Of a stretch of DNA of 5,686 nt, positions 5,387 to 5,686 are shown piece after piece. Source of the DNA: Treponemataceae bacterium (GTDB lineage Bacteria; Spirochaetota; Spirochaetia; Treponematales; Treponemataceae); assembly GCA_024697985.1 (NCBI GenBank), contig JAILRX010000143.1:1-5686 (forward strand). Reading direction: 5' to 3'. The position numbers and the translations under genes were made by a program. Position 1 is the stretch's first letter. Each line of letters begins with the position of its first letter. The notes beneath the pieces were generated by a model. The model saw only the letters and a list, made by a program, of their open reading frames with translations. It did not search any database and was not told where the DNA came from.

Positions 5387-5686
5387 TTATAGGAAGACAA
5401 TTCCGAAGAATGCACCTAGTAGCACGATTGCTATCGGGTGCATTTTTTTTATGGTCAGAAGAGCAAGTGATATAAAGAAAAAGATAATTGAAACCCAGTC
5501 GATATTTCCTGGTTTTACGAGAGCAATTTCCATGACGTTCCAGCAGGCAACGGCAATCAATCCGGTTACGACAGGCTTAATCGTGGAAAAAGCTGATTTT
5601 ACGTACGGGTTGTCCTGAACCTTTTGCAAAAATTTTGCCACAACGATGATACAGATAAGAGACGGCAGAATCGTAAAAAGAGTTGC
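5387..5686 (-). CDS. chrA: C-terminal part of a ChrA-family (chromate) transporter, running off the right edge
   Basis: The minus-strand frame is open from the window edge to TAA at 5387-5389, giving the last 99 residues. Hydrophobic segments fall at about 3-19, 37-56, 63-79 and 84-99. The segment with ILPS (6-9), followed by a short polar linker around QDNPYVK (24-30), then IKPVVTGLIAVA (36-47) and a final KKMHPIAIVLLGAFFG-type helix (80-95), matches the end of CHR-domain transporters. In that family LPS precedes a helix and the last helices follow a P-VVGLI motif. Family members move chromate or other oxyanions across the inner membrane; the physiological substrate is often unknown. A GTG at 5639-5641 is an internal valine codon, not the start. 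The gene converges on the GH3 gene, four bases away, and its final codons contain that gene's terminator. Whether it is a single- or double-domain transporter cannot be seen. Confidence 0.8.
   Translation of the reverse strand, partial: ATLFTILPSLICIIVVAKFLQKVQDNPYVKSAFSTIKPVVTGLIAVACWNVMEIALVKPGNIDWVSIIFFFISLALLTIKKMHPIAIVLLGAFFGIVFL
5409..5450 (+). terminator. Intrinsic terminator of the GH3 gene, inside the opposing transporter gene
   Basis: AATGCACC (5409-5416) pairs perfectly with GGTGCATT (5437-5444). Inside that loop TAGCA (5420-5424) pairs with TGCTA (5429-5433) around a CGAT loop, with wobble pairs between the two stems. A run of eight T residues (5443-5450) follows on the plus strand, starting 61 bases after the GH3 stop codon. 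On the minus strand no T-run follows the hairpin, so it should act only on rightward transcription. The same bases encode residues 79-93 of the visible transporter fragment. Confidence 0.85.

Noticed and set aside
5639..5641. GTG as the start of a small 84-residue membrane protein
   Set aside because: The frame continues upstream to the window edge with ILPS and a hydrophobic helix typical of ChrA proteins, so this is an internal valine codon.
1..5686. CRISPR array, tRNA, rRNA, insertion sequence or attachment site
   Set aside because: I saw no regularly spaced long repeats, cloverleaf-like sequence, transposase-like frame or terminal inverted repeats anywhere in the window.

Overview
The window looks like ordinary chromosome from a moderately AT-rich, host- or gut-associated bacterium. 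A Treponema-like spirochaete is my best guess. The reasons are a chemoreceptor with a six-helix membrane anchor and no HAMP domain, a close divergent paralogue of it, a short-form chromate transporter, a cytoplasmic GH3 glucosidase and a deoD-type phosphorylase. A Clostridia-like origin is not excluded by sequence reading alone. There is no phage, transposon, CRISPR or RNA gene signal.

Layout. (a) 1-381 (-): the first 127 residues of a membrane protein that runs off the left edge; it is clearly homologous to the N-terminus of the next gene. (b) 382-586: a 205-base, very AT-rich divergent intergenic region with candidate promoters for both genes, a 13-bp direct repeat and recurring TTTTAC/GTAAAA words. 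(c) 587-2203 (+): a 538-residue methyl-accepting chemotaxis protein. (d) 2205-2909 (-): purine nucleoside phosphorylase DeoD, convergent with the chemoreceptor and separated from it by one base. (e) 2910-3051: a 142-base divergent promoter region with a strong deoD promoter and a weaker signal for the next gene. (f) 3052-5382 (+): a complete cytoplasmic glycoside hydrolase family 3 beta-glucosidase-like enzyme. (g) 5387-5686 (-): the C-terminal 99 residues of a ChrA-type transporter, convergent with the glucosidase after four bases. The glucosidase's intrinsic terminator lies inside the last codons of this transporter gene.

The genes form no obvious operon: orientation alternates at every gene (-, +, -, +, -), so each complete gene is probably its own transcription unit. 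Functionally they are sensing/motility (two receptor paralogues), purine salvage, oligosaccharide breakdown and anion transport. I see no evidence of a new multi-gene system. The points most worth a second look are the divergent receptor pair with its repeat-bearing control region, the glucosidase start that lacks a Shine-Dalgarno sequence, and the terminator embedded in an opposing coding sequence.
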